Made by a program: the position numbers and the translations under genes. Below the pieces are notes generated by a model. The model ran no database searches, was not told the DNA's origin, and worked only from the letters and a program-made list of their open reading frames with translations. Of a DNA stretch of 64,000 nucleotides, positions 36,287-48,621 are shown one piece after another. Position 1 is the first letter of the stretch. Each line of letters opens with the position of its first letter. The stretch is from the NCBI GenBank assembly GCA_003255065.1, contig QAOA01002999.1:168738-232737 (forward strand), given 5' to 3'. The DNA comes from Cercis canadensis (lineage: Eukaryota; Streptophyta; Magnoliopsida; Fabales; Fabaceae).

Positions 36287-38274
36287 TCAACTTTGAGCCC
36301 TATGATTTAGCAATGGGTTTGTAGCTATATTGGGTGCAGCCGCAATTTCCTCAACTTTGATCACCCTTTGCTTGATCAGGTACATCACGTTACTTTTAAA
36401 AGCAGAGCAATCTTTAATTGAATGCCCAATAGTCCCCTTATGATATTCACAATTGAGGTTTGGATTGTACCAGTGAGAAAAAAGAGATTGGAGGGGAGTC
36501 GTAAGCCGAGGGGCTAACACATGAGCATCACATAGTTGTTTGAACAACTTAGCTTTGGTCATGGATAGATTAGGAAATGGTTCTTGATTTCTAAGAGGCC
36601 TAGGTTGACCACAATCGGGCCTTGCAAAAGCTGCTCGTGGAGCAGGATCTCCTTAAGCTGGGGTTTGATAAAAATGATAGGCTTGTAAAGGATTTTGTGA
36701 AAATGATGGTGGAATTGCATTGATCTGGTAGGGAGGAGGGTAAGTGAGCATTGGAGAGTAATATGGACCTCGTGGGTGGAGATATGGTAATGCCCCTGGT
36801 GCTTGGACCCAATTCATCTCACATTCTTTTTTCTTTTGAAAACCTCCTTTCTTCTGGCTAGAACCGTTTCCTTCATAATGAGCCACTTGCAACTTCTTTT
36901 CTTTGATCCCCAATTCGATCCTCTCTCCAGTCTTAATCAAATCATCAAAGTCATTAGAAAAGTTTCCAATCATTATCCATAATATGGTGACTCCAGGGTA
37001 TTGATAAAGTAAGTTCCCATTTCAGCTTCATTTAATGGTGGTTGAACTTGAGCAGCCAACACTCGCCATTTCTGAGCATATTCTTTGAAGGTCTCTCCGG
37101 CCCTTTTCTACATGCTCCTTAGCTGCTCTCTAGTAGGTGCATTATCCCTATTGAACTTGTACTGCCTCATAAAAGTTTCAGCCAATGTCTTCCAACTCTG
37201 GGTCTTGGACTTATCCAATTGGAGATACCAATCTAAAGCAGACCTTTGCAAGCTTTCAGAGAAAAAAATGAACAAGAAATTTCTCATCTCTGGACCATAC
37301 AGACATCTTGGTGCAATAAGCTAGCAAATGGAGATAAAGGTCAGAAGTCCCATCATACTTTGCTAAATAAGGCATCTTAAAATCCTTTGGGATAATGACA
37401 TCCACAACAAGACATAACTGCTCTAAATCGACTGACCCATATGACCCCACACCTTGCATGGAACGCAGCTATTCCTCTAAAGAGTATTGTTTCTTCTCCA
37501 TAAGCTCAACTCTCATCTCCTCTTTTTTCTGGTCCTCTTTCTCTTTCCCCAAGGGGATTGCCACTAGAGGTTCTTGAGGGTTAAAGTGGGAAGTATAGTG
37601 AGTGATGTGATGTGTGTATGTGTAAACACCACATTGATTCTCATTTGGATTAAATGAAGTCCCCATTGAAGGCTCAATCGAGGTAAACAAAGATGGTTGG
37701 GGTAAAGTGTATGAAATGTTTGATTGTGGTATATGAGGAAAAACTTGGTTCGGAGCCAATCCAGAGATATAAAGGGGTAGAATAGTTGAGGGCATCATCA
37801 AATGCGGAGGCATTCCNAGTGAGTGATGTGATGTGTGTATGTGTAAACACCACATTGATTCTCATTTGGATTAAATGAAGTCCCCATTGAAGGCTCAATT
37901 GAGGTAAACAAAGATGGTTGGGGTAAAGTGTATGAAATGTTTGATTGTGGTATATGAGGAAAAACTTGGTTCGGAGCCAATCCAGAGATATAAAGGGGTA
38001 GAATAGTTGAGGGCATCATCAAATGCGGAGGCATTCCCCAAATAGGGTAAGCTGGGAAAGTTGAAGAAATTGTGACGTTCGAAGGCAATGCCAAAAGAGG
38101 AGTCACTTGGTAAATTGGAGAATCTGCAGCATTACTCGAACCTTCAGACATTCCTTTTAGCTTCAAACTTTCATTAAATGCTTGTAGCAATTGACTTAGT
38201 TGAGCTTTCACCTCTGCCATTTCAACCATTAAGTCCTTATCTTGTTCTGAATTCTCAGGTTCCATGATTACCAC
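36287..38274 (-). pseudogene. Tat/Ogre-type gag, broken
   Basis: Starts with MVIMEPENSEQDKDLMVEMA at 38274, followed by a short coiled coil and a Pro-rich stretch. The capsid core begins near 37400 (IPKDFKMPYLAKYDGTSD), the hallmark of Tat/Ogre gag. A later segment has IGNFSNDFDDLIKTGERIE (near 36970) and a CEYHKGTIGHSIKDC Cys/His motif (near 36455). At least six stops or frameshifts occur. 37597-37816 and 37818-38037 are a 220-bp assembly duplication around an N, so the apparent length is inflated. Gag packages the element RNA; this copy would need proteins supplied by relatives. Confidence 0.75.
37597..38037. repeat. 220-bp duplication either side of a single N (assembly artefact)
   Basis: 37597-37816 and 37818-38037 are the same 220 bases apart from about one change, joined by N at 37817. 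Confidence 0.9.
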
Positions 38275-39381
38275 TGTTCTAGACCTGAGTATAATTGACC
38301 TCTTACTGGAGTACTTTTGATTGAGCTTATTTTTCTTAGAGCGAGCTATTTTTAAAACTTTTCAATGAGAACTGCAAAGAATGAATGGAAAAAATGAGAT
38401 TTAAAGAATGGGTAAGAAAAATGCATGACTTTTGATTTTTGATTGATTTTTTTCTTTTCAAATGAACACGACAAAATCTTTTGCGCTTTGACGAGAAAAA
38501 AAAAATGTCCAAAAAATATGACTTTTTTTCTTATTGACGAATGAAGAAAGCTAATGACCTTTATTTCAAAAATGATGGATATGGGTTGAAATGATGCGCA
38601 AATGTATGTGACTGGCTTTTGACATGACAAATTAAAGAAAGAATAATGCTTCCACCTTCTCTTCTTTATTTGAAAAATGAAAGGGTAAAAATGTAAATAA
38701 AAAAAATGGACACTTGGTTTATTTGAAAAAGAAACAAGACATCATACCTCTTACTGTAATGCAGGAAAACAATTAGAGAAATAACAAAAAGAAACGCTCC
38801 CACGATGTCTTATGAATGGACCAACCTTAGGTTTGAGATTACTAATCTAGTGGTTAAGGTCTACCCTATAAAGGTGGGCATCTACAGTCAAAATTACGTG
38901 CATGGTTTGGTATGAGTGCTAAAATCCTGTAAGTCCAAGGTACTGCAGACTGTCCCCACCAAAATGATGGAGATCACACCCTACTAACCTGGTTCACAAG
39001 GGGATAACCCATCTGCTTACCCAAATAAGCAAAATGATCCGCAATCTGAGCGGAGGCTCCCTTCTAATCCTAGGTTAAAAGTGGCCCGGGTACAGAGCCG
39101 ATTAGTATTGTGCAAGGATATAGTGTTAGTGCGCAATGTGTGAGGGGAAACATACAAACCTCATCCTACATTTACCAAAAACTAACCAATTATAAGGAAA
39201 TACAAGAAATATGCAACTGTAATAAACTATCTACGAATGCAAGAAAAAAACGAATAACATATTGAAAACAAAGCTAATAAGCAAAGAAGAAACAACAAAC
39301 TAAAAGTAAATTTAGGGGTAAAGAAAATACACAATGCCATATTAAGTTCGCACAACCGAATTTTTGGGCTTGACTAACTAT
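38275..39381. other. 5' leader of the Tat/Ogre-like element
   Basis: Between the primer site and gag. No gene is seen. Confidence 0.5.
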
Positions 39382-39401
39382 TCCCAGTGGAGTCGCCAAA
39401 C
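39382..39401 (-). promoter_or_regulatory. primer binding site of the Tat/Ogre-like element
   Basis: Minus strand GTTTGGCGACTCCACTGGGA directly follows the 5' LTR end (...GTTGTGACA). TTGGCGACTCCACTGGG-type sites are typical of plant Ogre/Tat elements. Confidence 0.65.
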
Positions 39402-42400
39402 TGTCACAACGTACCCGAAGGTCGCTACGACACGGATGGCGAAATAAAAAGAGATTTAAGTTTTCGAAATGAAAACTCTGGAGTCGCCACCAATTGTATT
39501 AAGAAAGCAGGGAACAATTGAAAAATCCTTTTTTTTTATTTATTAAATAATAATAAAAAACATCGGTCTACGAACCAGAGAGGGTTCGGGAGTCTGTTTA
39601 TGTGTGGGGAAGGTGTTAGGCAACCCACAGCATCCGTCTAAAGACGATTACCCTAAATTAGGTTTGCGAATAGAATATGGCCAAAAATGTATATTTTATT
39701 TACCCAGAATAATAAATTGATTACAAGAATATCTCACAAAAATAACAACTTAAAATTTAAACGTGCAATGCATGAATTATCTACTGAGACCTAAATCCTT
39801 CCACCCCTTTATCGCATGAAGCGACTGTCTAGGGTAGCGCTACCTTCACCTAGATCGGATAGAGAAAGACATCCCATATATGACTGACTCACCTTATCCT
39901 CCCATGATAAGTGAAGGGGCATGCAGATACTACGCGACACAGGTATATTTTTACATGTAATGCAAATACATGACTTTAAATATTACAAAACTTGTCTCAA
40001 AATCTAAGTATTGAGAAATTTTAAATTACATCCAAAAATAAATAAATAAAAGATAAATAACACAACGTTCTTGCTCCACGCTTGCATCTGGATATATTCC
40101 AGTTGGGCCTTCCAATTTGCTTGTACTCATAATTACCATGAATTATGTTCGAGGATGCTCATATATACAAAACATAAAGTAGGCAAGACTGAAAGACTTA
40201 TGGTTCTTAAGAGACAAAATTGAGAGTGAACTAGAGCCAAAACTTATAGTGAATTAGATATGCAAAAATTCTAAAAATTATATACATTGAAGTCACATGT
40301 CCTACGGTTTTAATTAAATTAACATTACTTAATTTAGATTTGTACAACTTCAGAAAAAAATGAAAGACTGAACACTGCCAGAGATAAGGCATCAGTGTCA
40401 GTGCAACCTTGAGCAACTAAATTCACATGAAAAAAATCTAAAAATTTTACTCATTGAAGCTACACATTTTACTGTTCTAATGAAATAAGAACCATGTAAA
40501 ATGGAGCTGTACAACTTCAGAAAAAAATGAAACACCAAACACTGCCAGGGATAGAGCATCAGTGTCAATGTAACATTATGCAGCTATGTTCAAACTCGAA
40601 CTGGCAGTAAAATACACATGAAAAAAATCTAAAAATTTTAAAAATTGAAGCCACATCTTATGGTTCTAATGAGATGAGAACCATGTAAAATGGAGCTATA
40701 CAACTTCAGAAACAAATGAAACACCGAACACTGCCAGGGATAGAGTATCAGTGTCAGTGTAACATTAAATAGCTATGTTTAAACTCAAACTGGTAGTAAA
40801 CTAAAACTCAAAAAATCTAAAAATTTCACACATTGAAGCTACACATCTTACGGTTCTAATGAGATAAGAACCACATAAAATGGAGTTGTACAAATTCAGA
40901 AACAAATAAAACACCAAACACTGCCAAGGATAGGGCATCAGTGTCAGTGTAACATTAAACAGCTATGTTCAAACTCGAACTGGCAGTAAACTAAACATTC
41001 AAAAAATTTAAAAATTTCACAAATTGAAGCTACACATCTTATGGTTCTAATGAGATAAGAACCACATAAAATGGAGTTGTAAAAATTCAGAAACAAATGA
41101 AACACCAAACATTGCCAGGGATAAGGCATCAGTGTCAGTGTAACATTAAATAGCTATGTTCAAACTTGAACTGGCAGTAAACTACAAATTCAAAAAATCT
41201 AAAATTTGCATACATGGAAGCTACACATCTTACGGTTCTAATGAGATAAAAATCACATAAAATGGAGTTCTACTACTTCAGAAACAAATGAAACACTGAA
41301 CACTGCTAGGGATAGGGCATCAGTGGCAGTGTAACATTAAACAACTATGTTCAAGCTCGAATTGGCAGTAAACTACACATGCAAAAAATATGAAACAAAT
41401 ACACATTGAAGACATGCATCTTAGGGTTCTAACAAAAGTAAAATCTCATGAAAATGTTGTGTATATCTTGAGTTATATATGAAACATCACACAAAGGTCA
41501 ATGCTTGGCAGAATTTAGAAATTATGCTCCAATGCAAAGTATGAATAAATCATGATGTAATACATACTCAAATAATGAATCTAAGGCACTCAATTCATGT
41601 CATAATCTTAATAGCTAAATAAAAGATATAACACTTTAGAAGCAAAGTCAAATTCAAGCATAACATCACACATGCATTTTATCAAACACCTTAAAGGCAC
41701 AATCAATATTCAAAATCACTTGTAAAAAGAGCCTTAAAGTCATTCCAAATCAATAAAAATACATGTGAACATGCTCTTAGGTCATATTATAATCATCCAA
41801 GAAGCTAATTTCAACTAGAAACATGCATAATCAAGCTTCTAAGCACCAAAAAATGTAGCTGCAAAATTATATACGAGTTCAAGGAATTAAGAAGTGGAAG
41901 AAAGCCATTACCCAATTGAAGCCTTCTAGTGTCAAGAATCAAAGTGGATAACCTTTCAACTTTCAAAAATCCATACAAACCCTTAGGTTCAAGCTTCAAT
42001 TTCTCCCAATAGGTGCTGCCTTGCCTTATCCAAGTTAATGAAAAAGTGTGAAGGAGGTGAATAATGATCAAAATCAACTATAAGAAGTTAAAAAAATGGA
42101 ATGAGGTCTTAGGAATTAAAAATTTAATAGAGAATGTGAGAAAGAGATCAAGAGGGAGAGGAGAGGAGGAGAGGAAAAAAATCCAAGAATGGAATGTGTT
42201 TTTTCTTTTCTTTCTCAATTGGCTAGGGTTCTCTTTTTGTAAAGGGAGCACAACAAAAATGGGTCTTGGGTTTGGGTGCTCCACTTGGATCAAGATATTT
42301 GGGCTCAAAAAAAAAAAATTGGGCTAACACTAATAAGTAATTAGGCTTGGACAAGTTATTTTAATGAGGTTGAGACTATTGGGCTTAAGGTTTCTTAAAC

Positions 42401-42528
42401 ATAAAAGGCTAAACAAAAAATAAAACACTAGATTAGAAATTTAGAATTTATATTCCTTTTTTTTTTCTTTTAATCTTTAAAAATATTTAAAAATTATGAA
42501 AAGATCCGGACAAAATACGGTGTCTACA
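39402..42528 (-). repeat. 5' LTR of the Tat/Ogre-like element (3127 bp)
   Basis: Partner of 29968-33127. It contains the same 191-bp tandem array at 40250-41390, with slightly different unit lengths, and the same edges. Confidence 0.85.
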
Positions 42529-43697
42529 TCTGTTGAATGACTATTAAATCTTTTGAAATACCAATTTCTTTTCTCTTTTTTTGAGACTCTCACGAATTCT
42601 TCCTTAAGATATTCTTTATCTATTTGAAACTCTTTTGATATGACATTAAGTTGACGTTGAAAATCAGTCCTAGTAGGAGACATATGAGGAGAATCAGAAT
42701 ATTGAGTATTTTGATTAACTGGTTTTGGAATAACTGGTCTAAAGCTAATTCCTGATGAATTTATTAAAGAGAAATCTACTGATTTTCTAGCAGAACTATA
42801 ATGAGTCGATGATTCGTGCCTAGTAGAGTTTGATCTACTAAACCTAAGAATGACATTCCCTGAAGGAGATGTATCAATTTGATTTAGTTCTGGAAACTCT
42901 TGAGCTCTAGGAGGAACTGCATCTTCTAGTTCCCATTCATCAACATATGAAATTTCATCATGTCTTAACCTTTTAGGGGTTATTGACTGAGAATTTTGAG
43001 TATTAACTTCTAGTAACAAAGATTCATCTTTTGGAGATTGTTTGATACAACCTATGTTGATCTTGGTTTTCATGACTTTATAACATATTCTAAATATGAC
43101 CGCCATATGTTCTATTCCTGGAAGAAATTTTTCTTCTTTTGATTTGATCTTTAATTCTAGGAATTTTGAAGTTTCAAGATGGCTTAAACCCATGGTGTAA
43201 TTTGGAAAACAATCTATGTATGAGGGACCATTATGAAGATTTGACTGGATAACTCCTAAGACTGAGTCTTGGAATTCTACCACTCTTTTATCTCTAAGAC
43301 ATAATAGGATAGGTGTATCTATTCCTAGTCTGTGAAAAGGTTTGACAGCTATGTGAACTAATTCTATATGGAGATGACGATGTTTCTTAATCATACCTTC
43401 TGAGAGAAGATAGATTGTATTTTTTGATCTTTTGACTGTTATTGTTTGTTCTACTGTTTTGATAAAATAATTTTGAAGTATGTCAAAACTACCTTTTTGA
43501 TAAACTTCTGATGAAGGAACCTTTGGAATAGTCCAATTTTGAAGGTTTTGCTCTCTTTGTGAAATAACAATTTCTCTGCTATTACTACTTCCATCATTTT
43601 GATTATCTGTTGAATAGTCATGTTCTTGAATATCTGAACTAGAAGGTTCATGTCTGCCAGAAAATAATATTCTAATCACCCTTGACATTATAATCAA
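42529..43697 (-). pseudogene. pararetrovirus movement-protein region, split by the Tat/Ogre insertion
   Basis: Open for about 390 codons from 43697 to the insertion edge. It matches the caulimovirid 30K-type movement protein in character: a central beta-rich stretch with LHIELVHIAVKPFHRLG and, later, SYIDCFPNYTMGLS, then a hydrophilic Ser/Pro-rich part. In living viruses such proteins open plasmodesmata. The start (MIIMSRV) is the first Met after the leader. The coding frame is cut after about 388 codons by the retrotransposon; the last 16 codons of the apparent frame are LTR sequence. Confidence 0.7.
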
Positions 43698-44224
43698 TCT
43701 TAACTCTAATCCAATTAATTATCTTCCTTGAACTCACTGGGAACACCACGCTTACCAACGGTTTTACTGCCTCCCCTGGGTCTTACTACCGGAAACACGT
43801 TTTCCGGCTTACCAACGCTAAGTCAAGAAAAACTCTTAATCTTTTTAAAGTCTTGATATCTTACAAAGTCTTGGACTTTAAAGATCTATGTTTAGCTTAA
43901 TGAACTTCTAAAACAAATATTATAACGGTGACTAGACAACTAGATAAACAAGCTTCTTAAAGTGATACTGAGCAAACTTTTGATAATGTTCAATTTCTTC
44001 TTTGTCAGAAGAATGAGTCTTTTTTGAGATAATGAACTCTATTGTTATAGTACCAATAAGCAAGCTTTTGATTTTCTAATAAACCATAACCATGATACCT
44101 ACTGACTCTGTAGCTAAACCACCTAGCCATAGTAAGCATTCATATTTGTTGAGTAAAGTTTGACAGTTTTGAGAAGGGAGCACCTACACACCCATTACCC
44201 CCACCTGACTAAACAAGCCATGAG
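43698..44224 (-). other. pararetrovirus leader between primer site and first coding region
   Basis: No long frame on either strand; fits the untranslated leader of a caulimovirid. Confidence 0.5.
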
Positions 44225-44236
44225 GCTCTAATACCA
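44225..44236 (-). promoter_or_regulatory. tRNA-iMet-type primer binding site of the pararetrovirus
   Basis: Minus strand TGGTATTAGAGC differs at one base (C to T) from the standard plant tRNA-iMet complement TGGTATCAGAGC used by caulimovirids. It lies about 530 bases before the first viral frame. Confidence 0.65.
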
Positions 44237-44271
44237 TTAAGAGCAGGATCATCTCAAGTTTTGACTTAATG

Positions 44272-44293
44272 AATATATATATATATATATATA
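44272..44293. repeat. (AT)n microsatellite at the right edge of the pararetrovirus
   Basis: About 11 AT units, then ACAAACCTATATATAG. Partner of the (TA)n at 24016-24074. Confidence 0.8.
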
Positions 44294-44509
44294 CAAACCT
44301 ATATATAGCTTAGGACTTTTTTTTTCTCTTTCACTTCAAATATTAAAATTGAACATACCAATTATACGAGTGATCTCTAAATTATCAAATAATAAATCAA
44401 TTTTTTTTTTAGGGTTTCTTGATAATGGACCATGTAATATAGCCTTTTCAAAATTTAACCTAGGTGAAAATATAAAAACCAATGTAGTAGATCATTCTCT
44501 AATACCCCC

Positions 44510-44861
44510 TATTTGAAGAACCTTATACAGTAGTTGCATAATAGAAATCAAGATAATGCAGAAAATAGGTCACTTAAACCAAAATAAACCAGAAGAAACC
44601 AGAAAGAGAGAATTAGAGAGAAAAGAGAGAGAGACGAAGATTGATGAGAAAAGGAATATGAGTTGTAATTCCTCATTGATTGAATTATGTAGAAAGTACC
44701 CATATATAGGTGGATGATTAATAGAAAAATAATTACAATAGCATAACTAATTGACATGTCTTGGCATAACTAATTAATTGAAGAAGGATACTTGTCCTAA
44801 CTAACCAACTAACTAGTCATTATCCAATATTGCCACATGGAGCTTCTGTAACTACTTAACA
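44510..44861 (-). repeat. 3' LTR of copia A (approximate)
   Basis: In sense it starts TGTTAAGTAG at 44861, right after a purine-rich AAATGGGGA. It contains a TATA-like ACCTATATATGGG near 44711-44698 and a CT-rich leader. Its far end is uncertain; AGGGGGTATTAGAG near 44515-44500 resembles a decayed tRNA-iMet site. Confidence 0.45.
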
Positions 44862-46383
44862 TCCCCATTTAAACTAACAGGATGAGGAAGGACTGTAAGT
44901 TTGTTTCTGTTGGAAAGGAAACTAGAGGTAGATAAAGGTTTGGTAAGAATGTCACTAGCTTGATCAATAGAGGGAATGTGACAGATTTTAAGAGAATGAT
45001 TCTGCACTTTCTCCCTAATGAAGTGACAATCAATCTCAATGTGTATGGTGCGAGTATGCAGCATTAGATTTGCAGCGAAAAAGGCAGCACTAATGTTGTC
45101 ATAGAGAAGTAAAGGGACATGGTTCAAGTGGAAGTGAAGCTCTTTAATAAGAGACTACATCCATTGAATCTTTGAAGTAGCATTAGCCAATGCATGGTAC
45201 TCAGCTTCTGTACTTGATTTAGAGACCACCTTCTGCTTCCCTGTGCACCAAGAAACAAGGTTATGACCCAAAAACATTGCATAACCATTGGTGTTGGACC
45301 TGTCATCAGTATAGCCAGCCTAGTCAAAGTTCGAGTAAGCAACCAAGGGAAGGGTACCAGTGCTAATGAAGCTAAGACCAAAATTGATGATGCCTTTGAG
45401 GTATATGAGGACACGTTTCATTGCTTTAAGATGCTAATCAGTGGGACAACTGAGGAATTGACATAATCTATTAACTGAGTAAGAGATGTCAGGTCTGGTG
45501 ATAGTGCAATATTGCAAAGCACCAACAAGGCTACGAAAGAAAGTAGGGTCTAAGAGAGGAAAGCCATGATGGAGAGACAAAATATGAGAGCTCACCATAG
45601 GAGTGGGGACTCGTTTAGAGTCAGTCAGGCTAGCCTTGTGAAGAAGGTCAGTAATGTATTTTGATTGAGACAGATGGAGAGTGTGAGGAAGCCAAGTAGT
45701 TTTTATGCCCAGAAAGCAATGCAATTGGTCAAGGTCTTTGAGAGAAAACTAGGAATTCACAAAAAAAATGAGGCATTTGATGGCCTGTAGGTTGGATCCA
45801 ATGAGAATTATATCATTTACATAAACTAACAAGTAGAGAATGTCTTTGGCAGATTTGAAGACAGAGAGAAAGTTATCAAACACAGTGCAAACAAATCCCT
45901 AAGTAACCAAGGTATACCTAAATTTGGTAAACTAGGCACAAGGGGCATACTTTAAGCCATATAGAGCCTTCTTTAACCTGCACACATGGCGAGGGAACTG
46001 AGGATCCTCAAACACCTGAGGCTATTGCATATACATTTCTTCTGCTAACTCACCATTGAGAAAAGCATTATTGACATCAAGTTGCTGCACTAGCCATCCA
46101 TATGTCAAAGCAATGGTGAGAACAACTCTAATTGTAGTAGGTTTCACTACTGGACTGAAGGTGTTAAAGTAATGCAGGCCATATGTTTGAGTGTGGCCTT
46201 GTGCCATTAGTCTGGCCTTATATCTGTCTATGGAACCATCATATTTGTATTTTAGTTTATAAACCCATCTACAACCAACAACATTCTTGTGAAGATGGCA
46301 GGGAACTAAGTCCCAAGTGTGATTCTGCTATAAGGCTTGAAATTTTGCTGTCATGGCATCTAGCCAACAAGAGAATTAGATAG
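44852..46383 (-). pseudogene. copia A reverse transcriptase and RNase H, broken
   Basis: RT pieces read [25 protein letters not shown] (46120-46022) and CFLGIKTTW through GALQYCTITRPDISYSVN (45724-45434). RNase H covers 45414-44852, with DNISAAFFAANLMLHTRTIHI and ASDILTKPL near its end. Stops separate the pieces. Confidence 0.8.
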
Positions 46384-48324
46384 CTTGCTTGCAGGTGGAG
46401 GGCTCAGATGGAGATGGTGCACCAGTAGCAGAGAAAACCTTGGGTTTGAAAATGCCATGTTGATTGCGAGTAACCATGCGAGTAGGAGAAGGTGGTGAGG
46501 GAGGAAAAACTGAATGGAGTTCTGGTGAAGAAACTGATGTATCAAGTAAGTCTGGTGACGTACTAATGCATCAAGTACAGGCAAGTCTGGTACTATGAGG
46601 GCAAAGGAAGAGAATGAGTGACAGTTGACAAATTTGGTGGTGATGGCATGCAAAGAGGAAGAAGACAAGTATTGGAGCTAGGTGAAGGAGATGTGGCCTA
46701 CTGAGAGTGAAAGGGAAAGTTTTCTTCTACAAATACTACATGCTCAGACACATAGATTCTCTTAGAGTCCATATCAAGACATAAAAACCCCTTGTGTTTA
46801 TTGTTGTAACCCAAAAAATAGCACACAGTGGACCTATTTTCTAGCTTGTGAGCACATAGGGTCTAAGCTGAGGGAAACACAAGCATCCAAAAGTTTTAAG
46901 ATGAGAGATGTCTAGAACTTTATTGTACAAAATACTATAAAGACAATAGGTGGATTGAAATTGAAGTGCAGAGGTAGGTAACCTGTTTATTAAATACACA
47001 ACAATCTGGAAAGAAAAACGCCATTACTTAGTTGGCATGCTTGTAGTAATTAAAAGAGATAAGCCAACTTCTACCACTTGTCAATTCTTTCTTAACCCTC
47101 CCATTTTGTTTTGGAGTATAGGGACAGGAAATTCTATGTTCCATGCCTAACTGATTAACCAATTTGTCAAATGCTTTAAATTCCCCACCAAATTTAGATT
47201 AAACACACTAAATTTCATAGTCAAACTGCCTTTTTACCATAGCTTGAAAGTGTTGAAACATAGTGAGAGTCTCACTTTTAGATTGTAGAAGATAAAGCCA
47301 AAAGAATCTACTCAATTAACAACAAGAAGTAACAGGCACCATTTATAGAACAACATGAAGGAGATCCTCACAAATCAACATGAACTAATGCAAATGGCTT
47401 TATTGCCTTAGAAATGGATTTTACAAAAGGAAGTTTATGACTTTTGGCTAATTGACATGAGCTACAAACTGACCTATTATTGAAATTGATATGAGGTAAA
47501 TGGGACTGCATCATAACTCAGTTTACAACCTCAATAGAGGGGTGACTAAGGCAATTATGCCAAAGTTACAAGCCATAACTAGTATTTTCAAAATGACAAC
47601 TAAACACCTGAAATGCAGTAGTAGAATTAGAGTTGTGTGTTGCAATGTTGGACATCACTTTATACAAACCATGATCAAGCTTTCCTTGAAGGAGGATCTC
47701 TTGTGTTTTCTGGTCCTTCACAAGAAAGCAAGAAGGATAGAACTAAACATAAGCATGGTTATCTTGACATAGTTTCTGAACACTAACTAACTTTGTAGGA
47801 ATCTTGGTAACATGCAAGATATTTTTGAGAATTAAAGGTATGTTAGATGTAGTGCCAGTATTAAGGATAGAAAGGCCATTACCATTACCAACTATGACCT
47901 TGTCATCACCAATAAAAGGATTATCAAAGACAAGTTATTCAAGTATGATGTAACAAGGTGAGTAGCTCCTATGTCCAGAAACCAAGGTGTGTCACCAAGC
48001 AAACCAGGAACAACAACCATTGCTTGTGGATTTTGGCCCTGAGATGAACTATTTGATGCTGGTTGTTTTTATGGATTGAATGCTGGTGAAATATGCTTGG
48101 TTAGTGCTGGTTGTTTTCTTTTAGAAATTTCAATGTTCTTGCCTTGTGATTCTTGGCCTGCTAATACTTTCCTTTTCCCCTATGATTTTAGATATGTGAT
48201 TGTTTCTCTTGATGCTAATTTCCTTTAAGCTAAATGTAGTTTAATTTGGTTGTTGGGTCTATTTTAATTTGAGGCAGTAATTGATCTTTTTGTGATGTGC
48301 TTGTGAAGAATTATTATGGAATAC

Positions 48325-48561
48325 TGTAAAAAGATGGTTTGGATGGAATTTCTGTGACTGTCGTTGATTCTTACAGCAGATATATATACATAAAATGACT
48401 TGCGAAGTCAGTGCACTATTGCCTAAAGTATATACCTTAACATAAGCTAATTACGCATAATTACATCAATCACGCCCAATCACAATATTCCCATTATGGT
48501 AGGAGATAATTACGGCAATCACAATATTTCCCAACATAATTGGAGATACTGTTAACTAATA
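48325..48561 (-). repeat. 3' LTR of copia B
   Basis: 237 bp; sense start TATTAGTTAACAG, end ...TTTTTACA. Confidence 0.9.
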
Positions 48562-48621
48562 CCCCCCTCAAGTTGGAGCATATGGATTGTGGATGCCCAA
48601 CTTGCAAAGAAAGGAATCAAA

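Larger units (their letters stand above)
29968..42528 (-). mobile_element. Tat/Ogre-like Ty3/gypsy retrotransposon, gag only, inserted in the pararetrovirus
   Basis: Two LTRs (29968-33127 and 39402-42528) flank 6.27 kb. Host flanks TCTTT (29963-29967) and TCTGT (42529-42533) are a 5-bp duplication with one change. A primer site next to the right LTR and a purine tract next to the left LTR set the minus orientation. The only coding region is a broken gag (38274-36287); no protease, RT, RNase H or integrase is present. A tandem array lies before the 3' LTR. The gag type, PBS and LTR start TGTAGACACCG point to Tat/Ogre. It is a non-autonomous derivative. Confidence 0.85.
24075..44271 (-). mobile_element. 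endogenous caulimovirid (pararetrovirus), about 7.6 kb, split by a nested retrotransposon
   Basis: Reading on the minus strand the order is: tRNA-iMet-like primer site (44236-44225), movement-protein region (43697-42529), a 12.6-kb retrotransposon, capsid region, CCHC knuckle, aspartic protease, partial reverse transcriptase, a second reading-frame region, then a TATA-type promoter near 24.66 kb. This is the gene order of Caulimoviridae. Movement and capsid domains in one frame upstream of protease and RT fit the florendovirus/petuvirus-like groups (inference). Without the nested insertion the length is near a full genome. Many stops, frameshifts and a lost RT/RNase H segment show it is inactive. 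There are no LTRs or integrase. Confidence 0.8.
44510..48210 (-). mobile_element. decayed Ty1/copia retrotransposon A (5' part missing)
   Basis: Minus-strand order: protease remnant near 47980 (DIGATHL for DTGATHH), integrase remnants 47700-46700 (including YTPKQNGR near 47120), RT 46383-45434, RNase H 45414-44852, then an LTR. Many stops. No gag or 5' LTR is found beyond 48.2 kb, where copia B is inserted. Confidence 0.8.
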
